Origin: Caryophanales bacterium
GTDB taxonomy: Bacteria; Bacillota; Bacilli; CAJFEE01
Assembly: GCA_029256085.1 (NCBI GenBank)
Contig: JAQSYP010000005.1
Location: 157,637 to 221,636 of the forward strand
Direction of reading: 5' to 3'
DNA: 64,000 nucleotides
The notes under the pieces are model-generated. The model had not been told where the DNA came from. It was given only the letters and a program-made list of their open reading frames with translations, and did no database searches. Both the position numbers and the translations under genes were made by a program. Shown here piece by piece: positions 20,001 to 29,100 of this stretch; the first letter of the stretch is position 1, and each line of letters begins with the position of its first letter.

Positions 20001-21316
20001 TAAATGTAATTAATGATATATTAGATTTTTCCAAGCTTGAGGCTGGAAAACTTAAGTTCGAAAATCTTGACTTTAATATTAAAAACTTAGTAGAAGAAAC
20101 GATAAAGCTTCACTCTTATCGCGCACATGAGAAAGATATAGAGCTAAATTACTCACTATCATCAAGCGTTCCAACTTTCTTAAAAGGAGATCCAAATCGA
20201 CTAGTTCAAATATTAAATAATTTATTAAATAACGCGATTAAGTTTACTGAGAAAGGCGAAGTTTCCTTTAAGGTTAGAAGGATACTTGAAACCAAGCAGA
20301 AAGACATCACCTTAGAATTTTCGATAACTGATACAGGTATTGGTATCTCTAAGAGTGATATGGAAAAATTATTCAAGAGCTTTAGTCAAGTAGATGGAAC
20401 CTTTACAAGAAAAGTAGGGGGTACAGGATTAGGCCTAGCTATTTCTCGACAACTAACAGAAGCGATGGGTGGAATTATAACAGTAGAAAGTAATGAAGGT
20501 ATTGGAAGTACTTTTACTGTTGAAATTAGCTTTGATTTTGGAGAAGAATTAAGAATAGAAAATAGTAAAAATGAAATCATTCATAAAACAAACAACACAA
20601 CAAGACCATATTCTATTTTAGTAGCAGAAGATGACCCGGTAAATCAACTAGTTATTAAGAGAATGCTAGAGGAAAAGGGACATTATGTAATCATTGCTAA
20701 TAATGGACTAGACGCATTAGAGTTATTTAAAATTGGCAACTTCGATCTAATATTAATGGATATCAACATGCCAGAAATGAATGGAATAGAGGCCACAAAA
20801 AAGATTCGTGATTTAGGTGGGAAAGGGCTGGAAATTCCAATCATCGCATTAACTGCATATGCTTTACTTGGAGATCGGGAGAAGTTTCTAGATAACTCAA
20901 TGAACGAATATATTACTAAGCCGATAGATATGAATGAAATGTTTAGGATTATAAAAAAAGTAATGAATCCAATAGATAAGAGCTTAAGTTTTAAAATTGG
21001 GGCGAATGGAGATATAGAACTAGTTAAAGTTAAGACTCACAATGTTGATAATCAATTTGATCCTAATAATATTAATGAACTTAATCTAATAATACTTGAA
21101 CTAATGAGCATAATCCAATTTAGTCAACTAGAGGCAATTGAGATGTTAGTAAATAAAATTAAGATTTTGGCAAATTCAATGGGTCTTGATGAAATAAAAA
21201 GTGCTGCGTTTAAAGCGGAGTTAGCAAGTAGAAGAGGGAATATAGATGAAACTATTAAATACTCCGTCAAAATTTATGAAGAATATAAGATATTAGAAAA
21301 AACAATTAATTTTTAA
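17093..21316 (+). CDS. Large cytosolic multi-PAS hybrid histidine kinase of module A
   Basis: A 1407-residue kinase without transmembrane segments. About seven PAS or PAS-like segments (roughly 13-130, 145-275, 285-405, 410-525, 530-645, 650-780 and 785-905) precede HisKA (SHEIRTP, His930), HATPase_c ([16 protein letters not shown]), a receiver (Asp1223 in [11 protein letters not shown]) and a helical end. The second PAS holds Cys195, Cys205, Cys211 and Cys214 (C-x9-C-x5-C-x2-C), a candidate redox or metal site. The last 55 residues resemble the second half of an HPt domain, but the usual His position is Asn1354. It lies between cheD and a lone receiver, so it probably feeds that receiver. 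Its paralogue is at 26179. Confidence 0.93.
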   Translation: MINNQINNMMNPSSLTMILSSIGDGVIVTDNDGRIIFINPKAVELTNWTFEEAIGKEFSSIFAVYNFETEEKCLDSVKWVLENDVSTGLEDNSILITKNNIKRFISANISPIKELNDRTAGVVVVFRDIHKIKEMEIALKNEEENFKNIFDSSPVGIIIVDKNHVIQKTNDTALEYVNGNKDEVFNQLFGNGIGCQNSLDDERGCSFGRNCKGCQIRNAISKAIHKGVSTKNLIFSKLIKRRSSLKEIWFKASTIPKIIDGTIHVIVVLIDITESKIAELEITQSRDYYLSILENFPNMTWVTDKAGLVVYLDKRWTNFSGIPFEESLGNGWLNNAHPDDQREVIKVHEAAIKNQQPYEIEIRFLNKEGTYRWFHCINRPLYDKSNNFNGLIGMGSDITDKKLFQEGLNRYQILSKRTNELIIFFDANGKIVDCNEAALQKYEYTREEFTKLYAKDLRKDTTLVEDHMRKAITEGLFVETEHISKSGKTFPVELSSQGAEFEGKKGIVSIIRDITERKQIQKSIQEREEKFRQIFENSTDGLVLIEPPDAGNLGKIIEINQSACNIFGYTKEGIIKNSPYHLVEISTASSEESNNVDSQNKFETKCRTNDNRIIDVEITNHLFELNGKTVVLKIVRDVTEKRQTDAVIMENKLKYQSLFLNMKDGFALFKIIKDFDGMPVNLEYLEVNSAYEKIFNVMWINLTGMLLSEHIPNDKKRLLEIIRNLYKKDKKLRNLNIGEYFSEDLGKWFSISAYKPAIGHLAMIVKDITIEKLAQFKLKQSEEKYHSLFLNMHGGFAYCKAIKDSDGILIDLEFVEVNKPFEMLTKLNKNKIIGSTLFGLFPDVNEVKIYLTLCDDIASNPGDRTEFEMYFKESKIWQSVSLYSPEKNYIAFIMRDITEKKISEISLKQAKEEAEYANRVKSEFLANMSHEIRTPLNGMMGMIDLTLLSDLNPDQHENLQTAKTCASSLLNVINDILDFSKLEAGKLKFENLDFNIKNLVEETIKLHSYRAHEKDIELNYSLSSSVPTFLKGDPNRLVQILNNLLNNAIKFTEKGEVSFKVRRILETKQKDITLEFSITDTGIGISKSDMEKLFKSFSQVDGTFTRKVGGTGLGLAISRQLTEAMGGIITVESNEGIGSTFTVEISFDFGEELRIENSKNEIIHKTNNTTRPYSILVAEDDPVNQLVIKRMLEEKGHYVIIANNGLDALELFKIGNFDLILMDINMPEMNGIEATKKIRDLGGKGLEIPIIALTAYALLGDREKFLDNSMNEYITKPIDMNEMFRIIKKVMNPIDKSLSFKIGANGDIELVKVKTHNVDNQFDPNNINELNLIILELMSIIQFSQLEAIEMLVNKIKILANSMGLDEIKSAAFKAELASRRGNIDETIKYSVKIYEEYKILEKTINF

Positions 21317-21328
21317 AGGAGAATTGCT

Positions 21329-21724
21329 ATGAGAATTTTGATTGCTGAAGATGATTTAGTAAGTAGAAAGTTTTTGCAGAAGTTTTTTGCAGAGTATGGA
21401 GAATGTGATGTTGTTGTTGACGGTTTAGAGGCATTAGATGCATATCTCATGTCAATGAAAGATAAGGAACCCTATGACCTGATTTGCCTCGACATAATGA
21501 TGCCAAAAGTTGACGGAGTAAAAGCATTAAAGGCGATTAGGGACTATGAGCGTCAACAAAAAATTCATGCAGATGATAAGGCTAAAATTATTATGATAAC
21601 GGCCCTTGCTGATACTCAATACGTACATAATGCGTTTGATGCCGGTTGTGAGGCGTATGCAGCCAAGCCAGTAGATATTAACAAATTAACTGATGTCATG
21701 AAAAAGTTAGAACTAATAAAATAA
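21329..21724 (+). CDS. Stand-alone receiver-domain response regulator (module A)
   Basis: A 131-residue single receiver: acidic pocket ILIAEDD, phosphoacceptor Asp in LICLDIMMPKVDG, Thr in MITALAD and Lys in AAKPVD. There is no output domain. It starts 12 nt after the hybrid kinase with AAGGAG, so it is the natural phosphorylation target of that kinase. The longer loop before the conserved Thr (RDYERQQKIHADDKAK) sets it apart from CheY. A close paralogue follows the second hybrid kinase at 30363. How it signals onward is unknown; an interaction with the DNA-binding protein of the same module is my inference. Confidence 0.9.
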   Translation: MRILIAEDDLVSRKFLQKFFAEYGECDVVVDGLEALDAYLMSMKDKEPYDLICLDIMMPKVDGVKALKAIRDYERQQKIHADDKAKIIMITALADTQYVHNAFDAGCEAYAAKPVDINKLTDVMKKLELIK

Positions 21725-21773
21725 TAGTAGGTAGATAATTATTGATTAGGGTTACTGAGGGGAGACAAATATA

Positions 21774-22139
21774 GTGGGGACAGTATTAATAACTGATGAT
21801 TCACTTGTTATGCGAATGCAATTAAAAAGTATGGTTACAAAGCTTGGACATGAGGTTGTTGGAGAGGCTGAAAATGGTTTAGTAGCTATAAGAAAATATA
21901 AAGAGCTAAAGCCCGATCTTGTAACAATGGATATTACTATGCCAGAAATGAGTGGAATTGAAGCTGTAAAAGAAATAATTAATATTAATCCAAATGCTAA
22001 GATTGTTATGTGTTCTGCTATGGGACAACAATCAATGATCTTAGATGCAATACAAGCTGGCGCTAAGGACTTCATCGTGAAGCCGTTTGACCCACCTAGA
22101 GTTCAACAATCGTTGTTAAAAATATTCGACAGTAAATAA
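21774..22139 (+). CDS. cheY: CheY chemotaxis response regulator
   Basis: A 121-residue receiver very like the B. subtilis CheY: phosphoacceptor Asp53 in LVTMDITMPEMSG, then IVMCSAMGQQSMILDAIQAG and KDFIVKPF. Phosphorylated by CheA, CheY normally acts at the flagellar switch. GTG start behind GAGGGGAGA. Its presence means module A can in principle drive motility, unlike module B, which has no copy. No flagellar genes are in the window. Confidence 0.92.
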   Translation: MGTVLITDDSLVMRMQLKSMVTKLGHEVVGEAENGLVAIRKYKELKPDLVTMDITMPEMSGIEAVKEIININPNAKIVMCSAMGQQSMILDAIQAGAKDFIVKPFDPPRVQQSLLKIFDSK

Positions 22140-22166
22140 ATTATTAGATTGTAAAGGGTAGTTAGG

Positions 22167-22727
22167 ATGAAATACGTTTCATATGAACTTCAAATTATAA
22201 AAGAATATCTTGGTAAAGAAAGTATTGCATCAATTGCTAGGAGAATAAATCGATCACCTGTTGGCCTTGAGATGAAAATAAACCGTCTCGGTCTTTCTAA
22301 CACAAAATCTTTTACCGGAATGATGACTGCTGGTGAATTAGCAAAGGTCTTAAAAGTTGAGCGCAATACTGTAATTGGGTGGATTAATAGACATGGTCTT
22401 CAAGCGAAGCAAAAAATAACTCGCCATAAACGTAAATTTACATTTATTGATATTGAAACGTTTTGGGTTTGGGCAAATCTTCATAGAGAAAAAATTGACT
22501 TCTCTAAATTAGTGCAAAATTCCCTTCCCCCAGAACCAAGCTGGGTTAATGACGAAAGGAATGTTAATAGAACTATGAAGGTTTATAAAAATTGGACTAC
22601 AAATGAGGTCAAAATTTTAATCGAGTTAGCAGAGAAGAAAACGTTCAAAGAAATCGCGAATCTACTTGATAGAACACCATATTCCGTAGAAAAAAAGTAT
22701 AGTAGAATCAAGGCAGATATTAAATAA
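22167..22727 (+). CDS. Putative DNA-binding protein with SANT/Myb-like ends and a central HTH (module A)
   Basis: A 186-residue basic protein I cannot name. The N-terminus (about 1-45: YELQIIKEYLGKESIASIAR, INRSPVGLEMKINRLGL) and the C-terminus (about 142-183: WTTNEVKILIELAEKKTFKE, IANLLDRTPYSVEKKYSRIK) both have the SANT/Myb-like three-helix pattern with a final R-(S/T)-P-x-x-(V/L)-E-x-K helix. The centre (about 50-100: MMTAGELAKVLKVERNTVIG, WINRHGL) looks like an excisionase/MerR-type HTH. No receiver is present. It ends the module A operon and has a full paralogue ending module B, so it is the best candidate for a transcriptional output. Confidence 0.75.
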   Translation: MKYVSYELQIIKEYLGKESIASIARRINRSPVGLEMKINRLGLSNTKSFTGMMTAGELAKVLKVERNTVIGWINRHGLQAKQKITRHKRKFTFIDIETFWVWANLHREKIDFSKLVQNSLPPEPSWVNDERNVNRTMKVYKNWTTNEVKILIELAEKKTFKEIANLLDRTPYSVEKKYSRIKADIK

Positions 22728-22740
22728 TAAATTTTAAAAA

Positions 22741-22772
22741 AGCAAAGTGAAATTACGCACTTTGTTTTTTTT
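22741..22772 (+). terminator. Terminator of module A
   Basis: Stem AGCAAAGTG / CACTTTGT with an 8-nt loop, then a T9 run. Confidence 0.8.
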
Positions 22773-22778
22773 TATAAA

Positions 22779-22997
22779 AGGAAAGTATAAAATTCTAAAT
22801 AATTACACTCGCAGAAACTGCTCGCTTTCCGCGGGCACGGCCTCAACTAATTTTTGCAAGTTTATTTAAAACCTTGCAAAAATGGATTTTCGGCTCGTGC
22901 TGTTCCCGCTGGGGAAATGTATACATTTCCTGCAGTTTTCTGCTTCGTGTAATAAATTAATTTTTCCTTTTTAAAGGACTTGGCAAAGCCAAGTTTA
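22779..22997. repeat. Family A composite palindromic repeat, copy 1
   Basis: The core runs from about 22811 to 22950: GCAGAAACTGC on the left and GCAGTTTTCTGC on the right bracket CTCGCTTTCCGCGGGCACGG, a TTTTTGCAAG / CTTGCAAAAA stem and GGCTCGTGCTGTTCCCGCTG. It is flanked by GGAAAGTATAAA (left) and AAAGGACTTGGCAAAGCCAA (right). Other copies lie near 31383, 38305 and 53250. In the rest of the gap 22998-23121 I see nothing definite. Confidence 0.85.
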
Positions 22998-23121
22998 TTT
23001 TATTTTTTTACGGGCGTGGCAAAGTAAATTGAATTTTAATTGCAAATAATATTATTAATTAAAAACATTAATAATAAAGTATAATCTTTGGAAACCTAAG
23101 GTCTACAATATTTTTACAATT

Positions 23122-23199
23122 TTCGACAAAAAGTTATTGAAAATATTACATATTTTAATATAATTAGTATAACGTAATATGTAAGTAAGTATTTACTTA
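23122..23199 (+). promoter_or_regulatory. Promoter, Spo0A-like box and TetR operator in front of tetR2
   Basis: TTCGACA (23122-23128; TGTCGAA on the minus strand, a Spo0A-box match), -35 TTGAAA (23137-23142), 16-nt spacer, consensus -10 TATAAT (23159-23164) and the 7-4-7 palindrome TAAGTAAGTATTTACTTA (23182-23199). The layout mirrors the tetR1 promoter at 9575-9649. Confidence 0.7.
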
Positions 23200-23225
23200 T
23201 AAAAAAATAAAAAGGTGTGAAGTAT

Positions 23226-23813
23226 TTGTCCTTATTACATAGAAGAGAAGGAATAATTATATCAACAATTGAAGCACTTCATGAGGTTGGTATTCAAAAC
23301 CTTTCTACTAAAGAAATTGCTAGACGACAAGGTGTAACGGAAGGTGCACTATTCAGACACTTTAAGAATAAAACAGAAATCTTAATAGGAGTATTGGAGC
23401 ATTTTAGTCAATATGACGAGCATATTTTCAAAGTGTTCCTAAATAAAGAGCTAGATCCGTTATATATAATTACAAACTTTATTAGCACTTATGCTGTATA
23501 TTACGAAAATTATCCGGAAATTACATCAGTCCTACATGCTCATAATAGTCTATTAGTTGACGCTGAATTAGAAGAGAAAGCTAATAGTATTTTCAATAAA
23601 AGAAAAGAATTCGTCTATAACACACTAGAGCAATCTAAAAAGTTAGGCCAAATAAAGCAAAGTACAGATTGCAAGATATTAACTGACATAATTTTAGGAG
23701 GATTTAAAGAGCTATGCCTATCGTGGAAAATTGGTAATTATAAGTTTTCCTTAAAAAAACACGCCGTTAACATGGTTGGAATGATCATGAAGTCACACGT
23801 AGTGTTTGAATAA
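23226..23813 (+). CDS. TetR-family regulator heading module B
   Basis: A 195-residue paralogue of the TetR protein at 9672. The HTH (STKEIARRQGVTEGALFRHF) is strongly conserved, while the ligand half has diverged (for instance KSHVVFE at the end), suggesting the same operator but possibly a different effector. The TTG at 23226 is preferred for the same reason as in copy 1: AAAGGTG lies 8 nt upstream. In module A this gene overlaps cheA; here it is followed by 83 non-coding bases and then a broken cheW, so cheA has been lost. Confidence 0.88.
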   Translation: MSLLHRREGIIISTIEALHEVGIQNLSTKEIARRQGVTEGALFRHFKNKTEILIGVLEHFSQYDEHIFKVFLNKELDPLYIITNFISTYAVYYENYPEITSVLHAHNSLLVDAELEEKANSIFNKRKEFVYNTLEQSKKLGQIKQSTDCKILTDIILGGFKELCLSWKIGNYKFSLKKHAVNMVGMIMKSHVVFE

Positions 23814-23896
23814 ATTGAGTTGTCCGTAAGTTTCAACAGACAGGCGAGGTGGCGGTTATTATTTTGCATCTAAGAAATTACGAAAGGAGAAGTTAA

Positions 23897-24359
23897 ATGT
23901 CGGAAATAAATTTATTAGTTGAACAGGAAGAAGATACACAGAAAGGTAAGTTTTTAACTTTTATTCTCGAAAACGAAGATTATGGAATAGAAATTAAATA
24001 CGTAACAGAAATAATTGGTATTCAGGCAATTACTGCAATACTAGAAATGCCTATTTATATTAAAGGAATTATTAATTTAAGAGGAAAGATAATCCCAGTA
24101 ATGGATGTAAGACTCAGATTTAAAAAACAATGATAGAACTTGTGTAGTTGTTATCGATGTTAGAGGAGTATCTATTGGTTTAATAGTTGATAGTGTTTCT
24201 GAGGTAATTGTAATACCTGATGTAAATATCGTTCAACCACCTGAAATAGGTGGTGGCAATAACGAGTATATAAAAGGCATTGGTAAAGTAGGAACTGAAG
24301 TGAAACTATTATTAGACAGTTCAAAACTACTAAACACTCAAAATCTAGCAAATTTTTAA
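23897..24359 (+). pseudogene. Frameshifted cheW (copy 3)
   Basis: The first 78 residues match CheW1 and CheW2 up to VRLRFKK, then the frame ends in TGA at 24131. From 24129 the next frame continues the family exactly (NDRTCVVVIDVRGVSIG, IVDSVSEVIVIPD, YIKGIGKVG) to TAA at 24357-24359. Compared with copy 1, 14 nt encoding the five hinge residues are missing at 24127/24128. The 14-nt size argues against a base-calling slip or programmed frameshifting. The N-terminal fragment would contain only one of the two CheW subdomains, so coupling activity is unlikely. Confidence 0.9.
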
Positions 24360-24378
24360 TAGAAGAGGAGAATAACAA

Positions 24379-26037
24379 ATGGCTTGGTTTCGCAACTTAA
24401 AGATAAAAGTAAAATTGGTTTTATGTTTTGCACTAATAGCTCTAGTAACTGCAGTTGTTGGAATTATTGGAATTAATTCAATGGGTAATTTAAATAAAAA
24501 TGGTGACTATCTTTATAATAACTATGCAGCTCCTGCGCTAAAGCTGTCAATATTACAAACTAATTTGACAGATATAAAAGCAAATCATATTGCTGCATTA
24601 TATGAAAAGAACCCTATAACTTTACAAGAAAAACTTGATAATATCGCAGAAGATGTAGAAGAAGATAATAAATTATTAAAAAGTTATGAGACAACGATTA
24701 CTGATGAAGAAGATCGAAATTTGTATAACAAGTTAAAAGAGAGTTTAGATAAATACCGTGAAGTGCGTAACGCAAGCTTTGAGCTTATAAAGGCCGAGCA
24801 GTATGAAAAAGCACTTTCAGAATATCCGAAGGTTTCTGAAGCTAGGGATAAAATAGATATAAATTTAGCTAATTTAATAGAATTTAATACAAATGAAGCA
24901 TCATCCCAAATAAAGAAAAATGATAGTAATTTCAACTCTCAAACAACCTTAATGATAGTTGTAATCGTTGGAGGGATTTTACTAGCGATTATTATAGGAT
25001 TGCTAGTAGCTAATATTATTAGCAAGCCAATTATTAGTTTAGTAGGTATTGCAAACAAGATTGCAGATGGAGATTTAGACGTTGAAATTGAAATTGATTC
25101 AAAAGATGAAATTGGCACACTTGGACAAGCATTCAACCATATGACAAGGAACATTAATGACGTAATGGTAAATATTAATTCAGCTTCAGAACAAGTGGCT
25201 TCTGGATCTAAACAAGTTTCAGATTCGAGTATGGCGTTATCACAAGGAGCGACAGAACAGGCAAGTTCGATTGAACAACTAACAGTATCAATTGAGGAAA
25301 TTTCTTCGCAAACTAACAACAATGCTAAAAATGCTTCCCAAGCAAATGAGTTAGCAGAAATGGCGAAAAAAGATGCGGTTCAAGGTAATGACCGTATGGG
25401 AGAAATGCTTAGAGCGATGTCAGAGATTAATGAGTCATCTAGCAACATTTCAAAGATTATTAAAGTAATAGATGAAATTGCCTTCCAAACTAATATTCTA
25501 GCATTAAACGCTGCTGTTGAAGCTGCGCGCGCAGGTCAACACGGGAAAGGTTTCGCAGTAGTAGCTGAAGAAGTTCGTAATTTAGCTGCGAGAAGCGCAA
25601 ATGCAGCTAAAGAAACAACTACAATGATTGAAGGATCAATTAAAAAAGTTGAAGACGGAACGAAAATCGCGAACGAAACTGCACAAGCATTAAATATGAT
25701 AGTAGATGGGGTATCAAAAGCTGCGACACTAGTAAATGAAATTGCAGTAGCATCAAATGAACAAGCTTCAGGAATCTCGCAAATTACACAAGGTATCGCT
25801 CAAGTTTCAGAAGTAACACAAACAAACTCTGCGACGTCAGAAGAAAGTGCAGCAGCTAGTGAAGAACTTTCAAGTCAAGCAGAATTATTAAGTGAAATGG
25901 TTCGAAAGTTTAAACTTAAAAGCTCTAATAAATCTTTCTATAGAAATGAAGAACTAAATCCAGAGGTTTTAAGAATGATAGAAAGAATGGGCGAATCTGA
26001 AAAAGTGGTGCCGTACGTAGTTGAAACTAAAAACTAG
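24379..26037 (+). CDS. Chemoreceptor 3 with 4HB sensor, lacking the tail pentapeptide
   Basis: A 552-residue receptor with the same layout as receptors 1 and 2 (start [11 protein letters not shown]1, 4HB sensor about 35-188, TM2, HAMP, signalling tip [20 protein letters not shown]). Its sensor is closer to receptor 1 ([16 protein letters not shown]). It stops at TAG (26035) after VVETKN, exactly where receptor 2 continues with CAA; seven further in-frame codons (LAPAKNK) resemble the lost linker. The last about 20 residues including DFGKY are therefore missing. With no intact cheA or cheW in its module, it would have to join arrays built by the other modules. Confidence 0.92.
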   Translation: MAWFRNLKIKVKLVLCFALIALVTAVVGIIGINSMGNLNKNGDYLYNNYAAPALKLSILQTNLTDIKANHIAALYEKNPITLQEKLDNIAEDVEEDNKLLKSYETTITDEEDRNLYNKLKESLDKYREVRNASFELIKAEQYEKALSEYPKVSEARDKIDINLANLIEFNTNEASSQIKKNDSNFNSQTTLMIVVIVGGILLAIIIGLLVANIISKPIISLVGIANKIADGDLDVEIEIDSKDEIGTLGQAFNHMTRNINDVMVNINSASEQVASGSKQVSDSSMALSQGATEQASSIEQLTVSIEEISSQTNNNAKNASQANELAEMAKKDAVQGNDRMGEMLRAMSEINESSSNISKIIKVIDEIAFQTNILALNAAVEAARAGQHGKGFAVVAEEVRNLAARSANAAKETTTMIEGSIKKVEDGTKIANETAQALNMIVDGVSKAATLVNEIAVASNEQASGISQITQGIAQVSEVTQTNSATSEESAAASEELSSQAELLSEMVRKFKLKSSNKSFYRNEELNPEVLRMIERMGESEKVVPYVVETKN

Positions 26038-26178
26038 TTAGCTCCAGCTAAAAATAAATAAATTAAGAAAAATCTAAACTTGAGTATATATTTCCCTATG
26101 TATATCGAAAATAGAAACTGAGATGGAGTCTCATTTATTACGCAACCCATCTATCAATTTTAAAAAGGTGGTCTGTTA

Positions 26179-29100
26179 ATGATCCATAAATTTCACAAAA
26201 ATTCATTAAATACTTCATTAACGAGCGTTCTATCTAGTATCGGTGATGGTGTTATAGTTACTGAAATAAATGGCGAAATTTCTTTTCTGAACTCAAAAGC
26301 AGAAGAACTTACCCAGTGGAAACTTGAAGAAGTTTTTACTAAATACTTTAATGAGATATTTCCAATTTTTAATATTGAAACAGATGAAGAGTGTAGTAAT
26401 TTAATAAACCATGTGGTCAAAACGAAGGAACCTACAATCATTGATAAAAATTATTTAATGATTACAAAAAATAGAGAAAAGTTATATATTAATGCAAATA
26501 TTACTCCCTTAACAAACGAAGAAGGTGTAATTACTGGTGTAATTATTATTTTCCGAGATACAAAGACAATTAGAGAACTTGAGTTGGCTCTTAAGAACGA
26601 GGAACAAAACTTTAAGAATATTTTTGATTCCTCCCCAGTAGGAATTTTTATTGTTAATGAAGATTTCGTTATACAAAAAACAAATGACAAAGCTTTAGAG
26701 TATATTAACGCAAATAACAATGAAGTTTTCGGGAAAGTATTTGGAAAAGGTATTGGTTGCGGATATAGTAATAATAATGAACGTGGCTGTGGATCTGTAT
26801 CGAATTGTGAAGAATGTAGTATCTTTTTAGCTATAACAAAAGCTCTAAATGAAGGCGGAAATACAAAAGAATTTGTTGTTTCCAAGATACTTACACATGG
26901 TAACTTAGATAGGAAAGTCTGGTTCAAAGTAAGTACGATACCTAGAGTGATAGGTGACAGTAAGCATGTAATCGTAATATTAATTGACATAACAGACATC
27001 AAAAAAAGAGAGCAAGAAATTCTAGAATCAAGAGACTATTACTTAAACATACTTGAAAATTTCCCATATTACTCTTGGAAGATTGATGAGCATGGTAATG
27101 TTGTGTATCTAGATAAACGCTGGTCAGAGTACACTGGCATTCCAATAGAGGAAAGTCTTGGTCACGGTTGGCTTAGAGTCGTACATCCAAATGACATTAA
27201 ATTAGCAACAAATATTTTAGAGAAAGCAGTTAAAGAACAAAAACCATATGAAGTTTTTATTAGATTTTTAAATAAAGATGGAAACTATAGAACATTTTTA
27301 TGTATAAATAGAGCTCTATACGATGAATCAAAAAAATTTAATGGCTTTATCGGAATGGCTGAGGATATTACAGATAAAATCGCTGCACAAGAAGGAAGTA
27401 ATAGATATCAAATATTGTCCAAGAGAACAAATGAAATAATATTATTTTACGATGAGTTTGGGTGGATAATTGATTGTAATGACGCTGCGTTAGATAAATA
27501 CGGCTACACTCGTGAAGAATTTATAAAACTTAATATAAGAGACTTGAGAATAGATTCAACACTTGTAGATAGCTATATTCAAAAAGCTATAAAAGAAGGT
27601 TTATTTCTCGAAACAGAACATATAAAAAAGAGCGGAGTCACATTTCCAATAGAATTGAGTGCCCAAGTAGCTGAATTTAATGGTAATAAAGGTATTGTTT
27701 GTATTATTAGAGATATAACCGATAGAAAACAATCAGAGAAAACATTAAATGAACGCGAAGAAAAGTTCAGACTGATTTTTGAAAACACAACAGACGGTCT
27801 TCTTCTTATTGAAGTTATTAATAATACCCTTGGTGAAATATTAGAAGTAAACGACAGTGCATGTAAGATGTTTGGATTTTCAAGAGAAGAGTTTTTAAGT
27901 AAAACTATGAATTTAAATGAAGTTGATTTTCAACATAATAGTGTAATTGAGACGAAAATTAATAAAACATATAACAGTATGATTGATATTGAAACTATTA
28001 ATCATGTATTTGAGTTGAATGGAAAGCAAGTAATTTTGAAAATAGTCCGAAATATAACTAGTAAGAAACAAATTGAAGCAGAAATTCTTGAAAGTAAAGC
28101 TAAGTACCAGTCATTATTCCTAAATATGAATGATGGATTTGCACTGTTAAAAATATTACGTGATGACGTAGGGACACCGAAAGATTTAGAGTACCTTGAA
28201 GTAAACTCATCTTATGAAACGATATTCAATGTCGGATCAAAAAATTTAAAACGTATAAAGTTATCTGATCATGTTCCTACCGATAGTATAAAAATAATTA
28301 ATTTGATTAGAAAGTTTTATCAAAAGGATAAGAATTTACAGGACTTAAACATAGGAGAGTTATATTCAGAAGATATAGGGAAATGGCTATTAATTTCTGC
28401 CTATAAGCCGGCTATGGGAACTATCGCAATGATAGTTAAAGATATTACTGATGAAAAACTAGCACAATCTAAGCTGATGAAAAGTGAAGAAAAGTACCAC
28501 TCTCTATTTCTTAACATGCACGGCGGGTTTGCCTATTGTGAAATAATAAAAAATTCAGAAGGGCTAACTACTGATTTAAAGTTTATAGAGGTAAATAAGC
28601 CATTTTTGAATATAACTAAAAAATCTTCAAGCGAAATTATTGGAAATTCGCTATGCGAATTGTTTCCTGAATCTATTGTTGATTTAAAAGATCATATTGT
28701 TTCTTTTGGCAAGATTGCTGAAAACCCAGGTCAAAAAGAAGAAATGGAATTGTTCTTTAGAAGAAGTAAAACGTGGCAATCGATATCTATTTATAGTCCT
28801 GAAAAAGATTATGTTGCATTTGTAATGAGAGATATTACTGAGCGAAAATTGTCTGAAATTAAACTTAAACGCGCAAAAGAAGAAGCTGAGTATGCAAACC
28901 GTGTTAAAAGTGAATTTCTAGCAAATATGAGTCATGAAATCCGAACTCCTCTAAATGGGATGATGGGGATGATTGATTTAACTTTACTTTCAGATTTAAC
29001 AGAGGATCAAAAGGAAAACTTGGATACTGCTAAAGTTTGTGCAAATTCTCTTCTTAATGTAATTAATGACATTCTAGATTTTTCTAAACTTGAGGCAGGA

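Noticed and set aside
24120..24140. Programmed frameshift in cheW3
   Set aside because: Five hinge residues are missing along with the frame; a slippery A6 is present, but the 14-nt deletion explains the change fully.
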